DNA of 64,000 nucleotides. It comes from Alysiella filiformis. GTDB lineage: Bacteria; Pseudomonadota; Gammaproteobacteria; Burkholderiales; Neisseriaceae. Below are positions 1 to 9,988 of the stretch, piece after piece. The stretch is taken from positions 1,498,357 through 1,562,356 of the forward strand of contig NZ_CP059564.1 of assembly GCF_014054525.1 (NCBI RefSeq), given 5' to 3'. Under the pieces are notes generated by a model. It made no database searches. It was not told the origin of the DNA and saw only the letters and a list, made by a program, of their open reading frames with translations. The position numbers and the translations under genes were made by a program. The first letter of the stretch is position 1. Every line of letters starts with the position of its first letter.

Positions 1-386
1 ATCGGTTGCGCCATCATTTCTTTTACCGCTTGCAACAATTCATAATCGCTAAATGGCTTTTGCAAGAAACCACGCGCCCCATATTGCAAAGCCAGCAAAC
101 CACTGTGTTCATCAGCCAATGCCGATACCACCAAAATGTTGATGTTGCTGTTAATCGCAATCATATTGCGTATGCACGACAAGCCGTCCATATTGGGCAT
201 GGTCAAATCCATGGTTACAAAATCGGGCTGGTGTCGGCGGAACAAATCCAAGGCATCGCGCCCATCTTTGGCTTTGCCTATCACTTGCAAGCCCGACAAA
301 TGCCCAGCTTGAATATCGCGTTCAATTTTATTGCGAATCACATTGGAATCATCAACAATTAACAGTTTATGTGTTGCAGCGTTCAT
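1..386 (-). CDS. CheY-like response regulator receiver protein (3' end outside window)
   Basis: My translation from the ATG at 386 begins MNAATHKLLIVDDSNVIRNK and gives 128 residues before the sequence runs out. The receiver fold is complete in outline: the acidic pair in VDDS, the phospho-acceptor Asp in the strand TMDLTMPNMDG, the switch Ser in VVSAL and the conserved Lys in QKPF. It lies 53 bp downstream of the CheA-like kinase gene on the same strand, so it is its likely phosphorylation partner. Single-domain CheY proteins are about 120-130 residues, so only a few residues may be missing, but an output domain beyond the window edge cannot be excluded. Confidence 0.88.
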   Translation of the reverse strand, partial: MNAATHKLLIVDDSNVIRNKIERDIQAGHLSGLQVIGKAKDGRDALDLFRRHQPDFVTMDLTMPNMDGLSCIRNMIAINSNINILVVSALADEHSGLLALQYGARGFLQKPFSDYELLQAVKEMMAQP

Positions 387-439
387 TTTTTTATCTCTAA
401 TACATCAAAATACATCAATGGCATATCGCCTTAAAATGC

Positions 440-2551
440 TTATTTGTCAAAGGGTAAAACAATCGTAAAGCGCGTATATTGCCCAGCCTGCGTTTGAATG
501 CCAATGTTGCCATTGAGCGATTTAATCCGCGAACGCACCACGTCCATGCCCATGCCGCGACCGCCATCTTCGTGGTTTTCGCCTTCGGGCAAAGTGGAAA
601 AATTGGGACGGAAAATGAGCGAAAACAATTGATTGTCGCTCCATTTTTTGATTTCTTCCGCGTTTGCCAATTTCATTTCCAAGGCTTTGTTGCGCAACAT
701 ATCCAAATCAATGCCGCGTCCATCGTCTTCAATGGTAATGCGGATTTTGCCAGCTTGGGGCAACACATTCAGCTTAATGTGTCCTTCGCTGGATTTGCCA
801 TTGAGCGTACGCGCGCGCACAGGTTCAATGCCATGCACCACCGCATTACGCAAAATTTGAATGATGATGTCTTTGACAGCAGGGAAACTTTCGTTTTCTT
901 GGCGCAAATATTCCAAGCCGCCCGTTTCCATAATCACGTTTTTGTTGTGGCGGTAGCCCATATTGACCACAAATTTGCCCAAAATCGTGCCCAAATCCGT
1001 TGCGCTGGCGGCGGTGGGGGCGGGAATCGGATTGTTTAAGCGACCCGTGATTTTGCGGTGCAATTCTTCGGCTTGCGCCAATTTTTCAATCAAGCTGTCC
1101 AATTCCGTAACCAAAGGAATGAAATCGTTGCCCGATAATTGTTTTTTCTGGTGCAAATCCTTAATCATGTCTTCAAAGGCTTCGGCAGCCAGCCTGAACG
1201 CGCTCATGTCCAACATACTGGCTTCGCCCTTAAATGCGTGAATTTCTTGGCTAATCAAGCGCAATTTGTCGCTCAAATCGCTGCTGCTGTTGTTGGGCTG
1301 TTTCAAAATTTGGTTGATTTGCGCCAACTGTTTCAAAGAAATGTGCAAAAAGCTGCGCATGATGCTTTCTTCGGCATTGAGCATTTTGCTAATCATTTCA
1401 ATTTGCAAATCATTTTGTTCTTGTTCGCGTTGCAAGCGGTTTTCAATGCGCACGCTGTCGGTTAAATCTTTTACGCTCACCAGCACTTTGGCGATGTGGT
1501 TGCCGTTCATAATCCGCGTAAACTGAAAGCCGATGATGCGCGTTTCATGGGGATTTTTGGGGCAAGTGATTTCCACTTTGTCCAAAGGATTGAGGCTGTG
1601 AATCAGCTTTTCCACCACACGGGGATTGTAAAGCTGTTCAATAAACATTTTGGTGGCACTCAATTTTTGCGTGTTGTTCAAAATTTCGCCAGCCAATGCC
1701 AAAAAATTTTGCCCATTTTCCGTTAATTGTGGCAACAAACTTTTCAGGCGTTTGGAAGGCTGCATATTGATGTGAAAATCTTCGTGCAACAAAAACAAGC
1801 CTTCCGACAAGGTATCCAAAATTTCATGCACTTCCAAATGGGCGGTTTTCAGCACTTGGTCGTCTTTGTGTAATTGGCGGAAAATGTAAATAATCAAAAT
1901 GATGAAACTGATGACCATCAGCACCACACCCGCAATGGACGCAGATTTGTTGATGGTGGTGGCAATCAAGGCTTCTTTTACCAAAATATTGTTGATGTTG
2001 TCAAAGCTGTCTTGCAATTTGTCATCGGCGTGCCGCGCATAAATCACCAAATTGTGAAACGCCTTGTCGCCACGATGACCTGTGTTGATGGCGGCTGCAT
2101 CTTTATCCAATTCTGATTGGTAATTTTGCCAAGTGTAAACAATGTTTTGCCAATCGCTTTTGAGTATGCTTTCAGGCAGCGTTTTGATTTTGACCGCATT
2201 CACTTCGCCGCCCGATTGCAAGGCGGCAAAATAGGCGTGGGTGTATTTGGTTTCTTGATACAAATCATCAAGTTGGCGTGGAATATTGCCTCTGCTGTCG
2301 GCGGTGTCGGCATTGAGCCAAATTTGGCGCATGTGGGTGTTGAGCTTGCCCAAAGTATCAATTTGTGCCGACAAATGACCGTGTTTGTTTGAATGAAAAT
2401 ATTGCACGGCAAAAATCACACTCAATATCAACGATAAGCTCAAAAGAACAACAATAAGTGGTTGATAACGAGTGGGAAAGCGTTTTAACCAGCTTTTTGC
2501 TGTTGGGTCTTTTTCGGTTGATGTGGTTTTTTTTAAACGTTGTATCAACAT
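440..2551 (-). CDS. Membrane-bound CheA-like histidine kinase with Hpt domain, lacking a CheW domain
   Basis: 703 residues. A first membrane segment (about 31-50), a roughly 150-residue periplasmic region and a second segment (about 205-224) place a sensor outside the cytoplasmic membrane. Next comes a region that looks PAS-like (about 240-370), then an Hpt-type helix with the phospho-acceptor motif HAFKG (His438). The C-terminal ATPase has a CheA-style N box (Asn569 in ILRNAVVHG), G1 box (DDGRGID from 609) and G2 box (DGGRGMGMD from 662). The protein ends right after the ATPase fold at FTIVLPFDK, so the CheW-like coupling domain of true CheA is absent. It should autophosphorylate and pass phosphate to the receiver encoded just downstream. 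The signal and output are unknown; control of pilus motility or surface behaviour is only a guess. Confidence 0.85.
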   Translation of the reverse strand: MLIQRLKKTTSTEKDPTAKSWLKRFPTRYQPLIVVLLSLSLILSVIFAVQYFHSNKHGHLSAQIDTLGKLNTHMRQIWLNADTADSRGNIPRQLDDLYQETKYTHAYFAALQSGGEVNAVKIKTLPESILKSDWQNIVYTWQNYQSELDKDAAAINTGHRGDKAFHNLVIYARHADDKLQDSFDNINNILVKEALIATTINKSASIAGVVLMVISFIILIIYIFRQLHKDDQVLKTAHLEVHEILDTLSEGLFLLHEDFHINMQPSKRLKSLLPQLTENGQNFLALAGEILNNTQKLSATKMFIEQLYNPRVVEKLIHSLNPLDKVEITCPKNPHETRIIGFQFTRIMNGNHIAKVLVSVKDLTDSVRIENRLQREQEQNDLQIEMISKMLNAEESIMRSFLHISLKQLAQINQILKQPNNSSSDLSDKLRLISQEIHAFKGEASMLDMSAFRLAAEAFEDMIKDLHQKKQLSGNDFIPLVTELDSLIEKLAQAEELHRKITGRLNNPIPAPTAASATDLGTILGKFVVNMGYRHNKNVIMETGGLEYLRQENESFPAVKDIIIQILRNAVVHGIEPVRARTLNGKSSEGHIKLNVLPQAGKIRITIEDDGRGIDLDMLRNKALEMKLANAEEIKKWSDNQLFSLIFRPNFSTLPEGENHEDGGRGMGMDVVRSRIKSLNGNIGIQTQAGQYTRFTIVLPFDK

Positions 2552-2669
2552 GGTTTCAGTCCCAAAGTTTTGGTCAAGTGGGTTTGTGATTGTGGGGCTG
2601 TCTGAATGGTGGGTGCGTTTTCAGGCAGCCAAAAGACGTTCAGGCTGCCTGAAAAACACATTTTATTGA

Positions 2670-4118
2670 TTACGCTGGGGTTTTGGTGTGCCAATCGCTG
2701 TTCAACTGCATTTGGTGTGCCACGCCCAAAATTTGGCTTTCGCGGAAATAATTGCCAATCAGTTGCACGCCAATGGGCAAGCCTGTTGCGCTGAAACCTG
2801 CTGGCAAACTCAACGCAGGCAAACCTGCCAAATTCACCGCAATCGTATAAATATCAGACAAATAGGCTTGAACAGGGTCGCTGTTTAATTCGCCCAATTT
2901 GGGTGCGGCGGTGGGCGCATTGGGGGCGAGAATCACATCGCATTTTTCAAAAGCTGCCTGAAAATCGTTTGCCACCAAACGACGTAATTTCTGTGCTTTC
3001 AAATAGTAAGCGTCATAATAACCATGACTTAACACATAAGTACCAATCATGATGCGGCGTTTCACTTCGCTGCCAAAACCTTCGGCACGGCTGTTGCCAT
3101 ACATTTCTTCCAAGTCTTTGAATTGGCTGGCGCGATGACCGTAGCGCACGCCATCGTAGCGCGACAAATTGGTGCTGGCTTCGGCAGACGCCAACACATA
3201 ATACGCTGGAATGGACAATTCGGTTTGCGGTAAAGAAATGTCCACAAATTCAGCACCTTGTTGTTTCAATAATTCAATCGCATTGTTTAAGGCTGCCTGA
3301 ACGTCCGCGCTGTTGTTGGCGGTAAAATATTCTTTGGGTAAACCGATTTTCAAGCCTTTAAGTGATTGATTTAAATCGCGTGTATAGTCTTCTTTTTCGC
3401 GTTCCAAGCTGGTGGAATCGCGTTCGTCAAAACCTGCCATGCTGTTGAGCAAAATCGCGCAATCTTCCGCAGTTTGCGCCATTGGACCTGCTTGGTCAAA
3501 ACTGGACGCATAGGCAATCATGCCAAAGCGCGACACCACGCCATAAGTCGGTTTCAAGCCTGTGATACCGCAATGGGACGCAGGTTGGCGGATTGAGCCG
3601 CCTGTGTCCGAACCGAAAGCGGCAGGGGCTAAACGGGCTGCTACCGCCGCCGCCGAACCACCCGATGAACCACCTGCAACGTGTTGAACATTAAAGGGAT
3701 TGTGCGTTGCGCCATAAAATGAGCTTTCGTTGGTGGAACCCATGGCAAATTCGTCCATGTTCACGCGACCGAGCGTTACCATGCCGTCATTCAACACGTT
3801 TTGCACGACTGTGGCGGTGTAGGGTGAGATGAAATTGTCCAGCATTTTGGACGCGCAAGCGGTGCGCCAGCCTGTTTGACAGAAAATGTCTTTAAAAGCA
3901 ATGGGTACGCCTGTGAGCGCGTGGGCGTTGCCTTGTGCCAAACGTGCGTCTGCGGCGGCGGCTTCGGCAAGCGTCTTGTCTTTGTCCAGCGTGATGTAGG
4001 CGTTGATGGCGGCATTTTGCGTGTCAATCGCGTTCAAATATTCGTTTGCCAATTCGGTGGCGGAGATTTTTTTGCTTTGCAATAATTCGCTGGCTTGTTT
4101 TAAGGTGTAAGTGGGCAT
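2670..4118 (-). CDS. gatA: Glutamyl-tRNA(Gln) amidotransferase subunit A
   Basis: 482 residues, normal length for GatA, the amidase subunit that releases ammonia from glutamine to convert Glu-tRNA(Gln) to Gln-tRNA(Gln) in the GatCAB complex. The amidase-signature triad is visible: Lys76 in PIAFKDIF, cis-Ser151 in [11 protein letters not shown] and nucleophile Ser175 in [12 protein letters not shown]. The cytoplasmic enzyme needs GatC and GatB. Here gatC lies 3.4 kb upstream on the same strand with five unrelated genes between, and gatB is not in the window. Neisseriaceae generally use this indirect route, so the gene should be essential. Confidence 0.97.
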   Translation of the reverse strand: MPTYTLKQASELLQSKKISATELANEYLNAIDTQNAAINAYITLDKDKTLAEAAAADARLAQGNAHALTGVPIAFKDIFCQTGWRTACASKMLDNFISPYTATVVQNVLNDGMVTLGRVNMDEFAMGSTNESSFYGATHNPFNVQHVAGGSSGGSAAAVAARLAPAAFGSDTGGSIRQPASHCGITGLKPTYGVVSRFGMIAYASSFDQAGPMAQTAEDCAILLNSMAGFDERDSTSLEREKEDYTRDLNQSLKGLKIGLPKEYFTANNSADVQAALNNAIELLKQQGAEFVDISLPQTELSIPAYYVLASAEASTNLSRYDGVRYGHRASQFKDLEEMYGNSRAEGFGSEVKRRIMIGTYVLSHGYYDAYYLKAQKLRRLVANDFQAAFEKCDVILAPNAPTAAPKLGELNSDPVQAYLSDIYTIAVNLAGLPALSLPAGFSATGLPIGVQLIGNYFRESQILGVAHQMQLNSDWHTKTPA

Positions 4119-4190
4119 GGTTTTTTCTCGTTAATAAAGTATTGAAAAATAATTAAAAAAGTTTCAGGCTGCCTGAAAGGTTGAGCCAAT

Positions 4191-4733
4191 TTAAAATTTA
4201 TCGTTTTCCCACCATTTATCAAAAGTTTTGGGGCAAACTTTACGAATGGTATTTTCATCATCTTCGTCCCATTCAAATTCAAGTTCTGGGTCATTAAAAT
4301 ACAAATCTGAATACATTTTTGCCATTTTATCAAATGCGTTATCGCCATGTTTTTCATCAATCACTTCTTGTGCAATAGCCCAATCTTCGCGCAATGGAAT
4401 GTCGCCATCTTCAATATCATCAAAAATATCACAGAGATTGTCCGCATTTTTTAAGGCGTTTTCATAAATTTCTTGACCTTGTGCAATCAACCAAGCCCGA
4501 AAATCCATAAAACAATCATCGCTACAACCACCCATTACCACATAAGCCACTGCCCATAAATCTTGTTTATAAGAGATGTTATGAAAATAATTCCACCAAT
4601 ATTTAAAGCCAAAAATCTCATCATCGCTTAATTCATTGAGCATTTCATAGAGATTTTCGCCTTTGTTGGATTGGGCAATCAATATCCAAAATTGTGCTTG
4701 GGACATTAAATTTTTTGCTTGTTTTAAGTTCAT
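4191..4733 (-). CDS. DUF4240-like protein
   Basis: 180 residues, acidic and rich in aromatic residues, with no signal peptide, so probably cytoplasmic. The opening FWILIAQSNKG, the segment with WWNYF, and the AYVVMGGCSDDCFMDFRAWLIAQG stretch resemble the DUF4240 family, whose function is unknown. I assign the family from memory of its pattern, not from a search. It is the last of five accessory genes between gatC and gatA. Family members are scattered across distant bacteria, which would fit acquisition by transfer, but nothing here proves it. Confidence 0.6.
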   Translation of the reverse strand: MNLKQAKNLMSQAQFWILIAQSNKGENLYEMLNELSDDEIFGFKYWWNYFHNISYKQDLWAVAYVVMGGCSDDCFMDFRAWLIAQGQEIYENALKNADNLCDIFDDIEDGDIPLREDWAIAQEVIDEKHGDNAFDKMAKMYSDLYFNDPELEFEWDEDDENTIRKVCPKTFDKWWENDKF

Positions 4734-4797
4734 GATTATTCTCTTTTTTTAAATTTAGAATCATGGATATTGTGGTTTTCAGGCTGCCTGAAACCCA

Positions 4798-5391
4798 TCA
4801 GCCATAAATATAGCTGCACTCTAATACAGTCTGCGATTTGCCGTTGTTATCCACATCCAATAATTGCGCTTGCAGGGTTTCATCTTCTTCCAAAACAATA
4901 TTGAAGTGTTTGCGTGGGCGATATTTGTTTGCCAGCACACGGCGAGCTTGTTCAATCGGCACATCGAGCAATAAACGATGAGTATATTCCGAACCTGCGG
5001 TGTCGTCCGCTATGAAAGTTTGGCTGTAATCTACCACAGGCAAGCCATAATAATGTCCTTTGAGCGACAGTCGGATTTGGTTAAAGGTGTATTTTTGGCG
5101 TTCGTCCTGCTTTTTATGAACGCTGGCTTTTTGCGCCACTTGATTGAGGTATTGGGCAGGCAGCTTAATGTTTGCTACCAAATAATTTTCTACCAAATAA
5201 AATTGTCCATTTGTTAATTGCCCATTTGCTTTGATATTGACGCCCATGCTTTCTGTAAACGCGCTCAATGCTGGACTGGTATCGCAACCTTTTTCCCATG
5301 GTTTGAACAAGCCCGACCAATCGGCTGGTGCCGCCAAAGCGACAGGGGAAAGTAAACACAAAAATGTGCTTATCAATAAAAGTTTTTTCAT
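4798..5391 (-). CDS. Exported protein of unknown function
   Basis: 197 residues. The N-terminus MKKLLLISTFLCLLSPVALA is a good Sec signal peptide with a cleavage site after ALA-A, so the product is periplasmic or outside the cell. No lipobox. Two cysteines in the mature part (one near residue 35 in KGCDTSP, one near the C-terminus in LECSYIY) could form a disulfide. I recognise no domain. It sits in a run of five same-strand genes between gatC and gatA, 40 bp downstream of another exported protein, with an uptake sequence in the gap, so the two may be cotranscribed. Confidence 0.7.
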   Translation of the reverse strand: MKKLLLISTFLCLLSPVALAAPADWSGLFKPWEKGCDTSPALSAFTESMGVNIKANGQLTNGQFYLVENYLVANIKLPAQYLNQVAQKASVHKKQDERQKYTFNQIRLSLKGHYYGLPVVDYSQTFIADDTAGSEYTHRLLLDVPIEQARRVLANKYRPRKHFNIVLEEDETLQAQLLDVDNNGKSQTVLECSYIYG

Positions 5392-5431
5392 GGTGGAAAA
5401 CCTTTCAGGCTGCCTGAAACCGTTATTTTAC

Positions 5432-5995
5432 TTAATGAATGGGCAATTTGTGGCGCAATCTTTCTTGATTAATGGTTTCAAAAATCATCAGCCATTCTTG
5501 ATGAATTTCGGGGTGCTGAATGTCAATCGGCTGAATATTGGGCAAACGTGTTTTAATGTGGTGGTCGCGCAATTTGCCTGTTTTTGTATCGCGCAAACGC
5601 CATTGGGCAACATAATCGCCTGTTTTTAAATTTAAACTGTCTTGACCTGCACCGTCATTGGCGGCGTTGCCCAAAGCCCAAAAATCGTAGCCTATGTATT
5701 GCATTTTGCCGTTAGTGGGGTTGTAGGCGTAGTGAAAACTACTGCCGTGCCTCATCGCATCGCACGAGATGATAAAACCAACACGCGCATTTTTTAACTG
5801 GGGTGGTTCATCGCAAACATTGTGTTCGGCGATAACTTTGTTTTGGCTGGATAATTTGATGTGCAACACATCATTTTGCAGCCAAACGCGGTCGGATTTG
5901 CCGTCTGCGTCCAAATCTTTGTTTATCCGTGTTTCCGCGTAAATGCTTTGGCTGAATAATAGGGCGAACACGCTCATCAATATGTGTTTTTTCAT
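5432..5995 (-). CDS. Exported protein of unknown function with one Asp-rich loop
   Basis: 187 residues with a signal peptide ending near QSIYA-E. Immediately after cleavage comes NKDLDADGKSD, which looks like a calcium-binding loop of the FG-GAP or dockerin kind and is typical of secreted proteins. Two cysteines (HNVCDEPP and IISCDAM) may pair. The C-terminal half is rich in Trp, Arg and His. No enzyme motif is recognised. It is second from last of the exported genes in the gatC-gatA insert. Confidence 0.68.
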   Translation of the reverse strand: MKKHILMSVFALLFSQSIYAETRINKDLDADGKSDRVWLQNDVLHIKLSSQNKVIAEHNVCDEPPQLKNARVGFIISCDAMRHGSSFHYAYNPTNGKMQYIGYDFWALGNAANDGAGQDSLNLKTGDYVAQWRLRDTKTGKLRDHHIKTRLPNIQPIDIQHPEIHQEWLMIFETINQERLRHKLPIH

Positions 5996-6029
5996 GATTT
6001 TAACCTTTCAGGCTGCCTGAAAACGGTTT

Positions 6030-6527
6030 TTACGCCACGCATACAGCCCGAATAATCGGATTGTGTTCATCGCGATATTTTTGTTTTTGCTGCTGATTTA
6101 ATTGGCTGTCATGTAGCCCATCGCGCTCATTGCCGTTCATCAAATGGTCGTATTCAAGTGGTGGGTATGATGTCAATTCATTGGGCAAAATCTCAATTTG
6201 CCAACCGCTTGCACTGTGGCGACTGGTGGCAAATGACCAAATGACTTTATTTTGACAATCAATGGCATGGTGGTGTTTTTCGTAATCCACCCATTTGTTG
6301 GGATTTTGCCATTCGTTTACATCATTTGCTGCAATAGTGGGCTGTGCAAATTGTTCGCGTACTATGGCATAGGTGTAAATGGGGTGCTGTTGGAGAATAA
6401 TGCTGCTGTTTTGTAAATAAAATTTGTTGCCGTTTTGCTCGTATAAAAATGTGTGTTGCGATAATTGCGGCAAAGCAAACAGCATCATAATCCCTTTGGT
6501 AATCTCATTGAAGAGCGCATTAAACAT
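6030..6527 (-). CDS. Hypothetical protein, possibly of the surface-adhesin protein E type
   Basis: 165 residues. The start at 6527 has a fair ribosome site (GTGGAAAATC before ATG); no convincing signal peptide follows, although an alternative start at MMLFALPQ would shorten it by 13 residues. The layout is a strand-rich core followed by a short segment containing HAIDCQNKVIW and a C-terminal Cys in RAVCVA. This Cys-to-Cys spacing recalls the Haemophilus protein E family and is shared with the lipoprotein encoded next door (EEIDCANKIRTV, IKEVCQRV), so the two may be diverged paralogues. That link is an inference from the pattern alone. Confidence 0.55.
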   Translation of the reverse strand: MFNALFNEITKGIMMLFALPQLSQHTFLYEQNGNKFYLQNSSIILQQHPIYTYAIVREQFAQPTIAANDVNEWQNPNKWVDYEKHHHAIDCQNKVIWSFATSRHSASGWQIEILPNELTSYPPLEYDHLMNGNERDGLHDSQLNQQQKQKYRDEHNPIIRAVCVA

Positions 6528-6556
6528 GATTTTCCACTTTCAGGCTGCCTGAAACA

Positions 6557-7498
6557 TCATTCTTTGGGTGCGCCAATCGTCCAAAAATCGGGTGGCAATT
6601 CATCTTGTGCTGGCGCAGTATGGTGCGTTGGCGATGATGTTTCCGTTTCCCCTTTTTCTTCCACTTCGTTGGCAGGTGGGTTTTCAGGCTGTTGGGTGGT
6701 TGGGGTTTCTTGTTTGCCTTTTTGGATAAAATCAATTTCGCCGTTTTTGTTGTTGGTGGGTTCGGCTGGTTTGGGTTTGTTTTTGTCTTTTTTCTTGCGT
6801 TTGTTTTCTTTGGGTGTGGGTTGGGGGGCAGCCGTTTCGCTGGCGGCTTGGGGTGCAATGGGGTTGTTTGCCGTTGGCGATTCGCCCGTTTCGTTGGGTG
6901 TGCTGGTGGGTGGATTGCTTGGTGGGGTAGCTGTAGGGTTGCCTGAAACCGCAGGGGCAGCAGGTTTGTTTTGTCCCACGCGCTGACACACTTCTTTAAT
7001 CACGCCATCATCGGGTTGCGCCAACAATTTCATTTGTGCGGGCGTGAGTTTGGGGCTGGGGTATTCGTTTGCGTCCACAATTTCGCCCTGTGCATTGTAG
7101 TGCGTGGTGGTGAGAACGGTACGGATTTTATTGGCACAATCAATTTCTTCAAACCAATGATTGTGCGTATAGAGCAAACCATTAGACGGCAATTTTTGCG
7201 TGTGGGCATAGCGATATTCAATCAATGCCATGATTTTGCCATTGTCTTGTTTAATGCTGTCGGCGAACAAATATTCCCGATTGCCCGATTCGGTTTTGCT
7301 GGTCAAAATGCGATTGGGGTCGTTGTCGGGATTGACGGTGGCAGCTGGCGGTGTGTGTATGCTTTCATCAGCCGCCACTTCGGCAGAAGTCCACAAATCC
7401 GAATAGGTGGTGCGGGTGGTGGTTTCGGTTTCAGTCATGATTTGGCAGCCTGAAAGGATAAATGCCGAGCAAGTCAATAAAACAAATGGTTTTTTCAT
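6557..7498 (-). CDS. Lipoprotein with protein E-like domain and low-complexity tail
   Basis: I start this at 7498 (MKKPFVLLTCSAFILSGC), which gives a clean type II signal peptide with lipobox LSGC; upstream in-frame codons add an uptake-sequence-derived peptide and are not needed. 313 residues. Residues about 20-160 contain EEIDCANKIR and VIKEVCQRV, a pattern like surface-adhesin protein E. The rest is a tail rich in Pro, Thr, Asn, Lys and Glu with a basic KENKRKKKDKNK stretch, likely unstructured and exposed or periplasmic. It lies directly downstream of gatC on the same strand, with an uptake sequence at 7535-7551. Confidence 0.7.
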   Translation of the reverse strand: MKKPFVLLTCSAFILSGCQIMTETETTTRTTYSDLWTSAEVAADESIHTPPAATVNPDNDPNRILTSKTESGNREYLFADSIKQDNGKIMALIEYRYAHTQKLPSNGLLYTHNHWFEEIDCANKIRTVLTTTHYNAQGEIVDANEYPSPKLTPAQMKLLAQPDDGVIKEVCQRVGQNKPAAPAVSGNPTATPPSNPPTSTPNETGESPTANNPIAPQAASETAAPQPTPKENKRKKKDKNKPKPAEPTNNKNGEIDFIQKGKQETPTTQQPENPPANEVEEKGETETSSPTHHTAPAQDELPPDFWTIGAPKE

Positions 7499-7550
7499 GG
7501 TATTAAACAATTCAATTAATTGATAAAATGCGGTTTCAGGCTGCCTGAAA

Positions 7551-7841
7551 TCAATCTTCAATCACCTGTGGCACAATGTACAAACGCTGACGAACATCAG
7601 GCGCAACCGCTTGATATTGTTCGGCGCGGTCAGATTCCGTAACCACATCATCGCGCAAACGCAAAGCCACTTCGTGTGGGTGCGACATGGGTTCAACGCC
7701 ATCGGTGTTCACGCTTTGCATTTTTTCCACCAAATTGAAAACCGCATTCAGTTTATCCAAAGTGGCGGCTTTTTCCGTGTCGTTTAAGGTTAAACGCGAC
7801 AGTTTGGCGATTTTTTCAACATCGTTTAAAGTGAGCGACAT
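7551..7841 (-). CDS. gatC: Glutamyl-tRNA(Gln) amidotransferase subunit C
   Basis: 96 residues starting MSLTLNDVEKIAKLSRL, typical of GatC, the small subunit that wraps around and stabilises GatA. The C-terminal LRDDVVTES and AVAPDVRQRLYIVPQVIED are characteristic. The ATG at 7841 is preceded by AAAGGA at good spacing; an in-frame start 10 codons upstream would precede this site and is rejected. It is the first gene of the minus-strand run. It is separated from gatA by five genes, which is unusual because gatC and gatA are normally adjacent. It is divergent from mreB. Confidence 0.95.
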   Translation of the reverse strand: MSLTLNDVEKIAKLSRLTLNDTEKAATLDKLNAVFNLVEKMQSVNTDGVEPMSHPHEVALRLRDDVVTESDRAEQYQAVAPDVRQRLYIVPQVIED

Positions 7842-8000
7842 CATCATTCCTTTGAAATTTGATTTTGGCAATTTGCTAAATGTAAGGTATCATTGCGAAC
7901 TTACTTTTCGCTAAACGCGGAATTATAACCGAAAACACGATTTGGGCGAGATGATTTTTGTGGTTTGCCCATGCTGTTTCAGGCAGCCTGAAACAGGTAA

Positions 8001-9095
<1,095 letters not shown>

Positions 9096-9103
9096 ATTGA
9101 ATT

Positions 9104-9985
9104 ATGTCGCATTCTTCTTTTTCGCAGCGTGGCTTTAAGCCCATTACCAAATTGCTGGTATTGGGTGCGCTTTCCATTGTGCTTTTGGTGTTGGATAATC
9201 GCTACACGGGCGTGCATCAAGGCAAAAAATATGCCGCGACCTTGCTTTATCCGATTCAATGGGTGGCGAATAAACCCATTGAATTTTATGAATATTTTGA
9301 AAATTTTTTTCAATCGCAAGATTATTTGCTGAAAGAAAACCAACGTCTAACCGCCGACAATGCGCGTTTGACTTTGGCGGCACGACAAGCCGCTTTGCAG
9401 TTGCGTGAATTGCATGAGCTGAAAAATTTGGCAGGTTTGCAACAATTTGGTATGGTTGCCACCACCACAGCCGAAGTGGTGTCCAGTGGGCGTGAGCCTT
9501 TATCCAATCGCATTGTGATTAATAAGGGCAGCCAAGATGATTTGGCGCAAGGCGATGCGGTGGTGGACGAAGGCGGTTTGGTTGGACAAATTACCCAATT
9601 GCACCCCAAAAGTGCTGCCGTTAGCCTGCTGACCGATACCACGGTGGTGATTCCCGTTATGGTTGAACGCACGGGGGTACGCAGCCTGATTTATGGCGGT
9701 GGTGGCAATTTGGTGTTGCGTTATTTCCCCACCGATGCGGATTTGGAACCCAACGACATTTTGGTTACATCGGGTTTGGACAGCATTTATCCTGCTGGCA
9801 TTCCTGTGGCGCGGGTTACGCAAACCAGCCGCAATGCGGGTACGCCTTATTATCGCGTTCAGTTGCAAGCCATGGCGAATTTACGCAGCAGCAAATATGT
9901 GTTGGTTTTGCCACAAAAACCCGTTTGGCAGCCTGAAAGCGCATCGGCACCCAGCGCAAGCGGTGCATCAACCCCAGTTCAATAA
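9104..9985 (+). CDS. mreC: Rod shape-determining protein MreC
   Basis: 293 residues, 8 bp after mreB. A short cytoplasmic N-terminus, one membrane segment (about 17-33, LLVLGALSIVLLVLD), a coiled coil (about 70-110, rich in Leu, Asn and Arg) and then the paired beta-domain region with GSQDDLAQGDAVVDEGGLVGQI. These fit MreC, the periplasmic scaffold that activates the PBP2-RodA synthase. The C-terminus is a Ser/Ala/Pro tail encoded partly by an uptake-like sequence (WQPESASAPSASG). Second gene of the elongasome operon. Confidence 0.95.
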   Translation: MSHSSFSQRGFKPITKLLVLGALSIVLLVLDNRYTGVHQGKKYAATLLYPIQWVANKPIEFYEYFENFFQSQDYLLKENQRLTADNARLTLAARQAALQLRELHELKNLAGLQQFGMVATTTAEVVSSGREPLSNRIVINKGSQDDLAQGDAVVDEGGLVGQITQLHPKSAAVSLLTDTTVVIPVMVERTGVRSLIYGGGGNLVLRYFPTDADLEPNDILVTSGLDSIYPAGIPVARVTQTSRNAGTPYYRVQLQAMANLRSSKYVLVLPQKPVWQPESASAPSASGASTPVQ

Positions 9986-9988
9986 AAC

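Noticed and set aside
6465-6989. Long open frames on both strands over the lipoprotein tail (Gly/Val-rich on plus, Pro/Lys-rich on minus)
   Set aside because: They are out-of-frame readings of the low-complexity tail of the lipoprotein gene; no ribosome site or domain.
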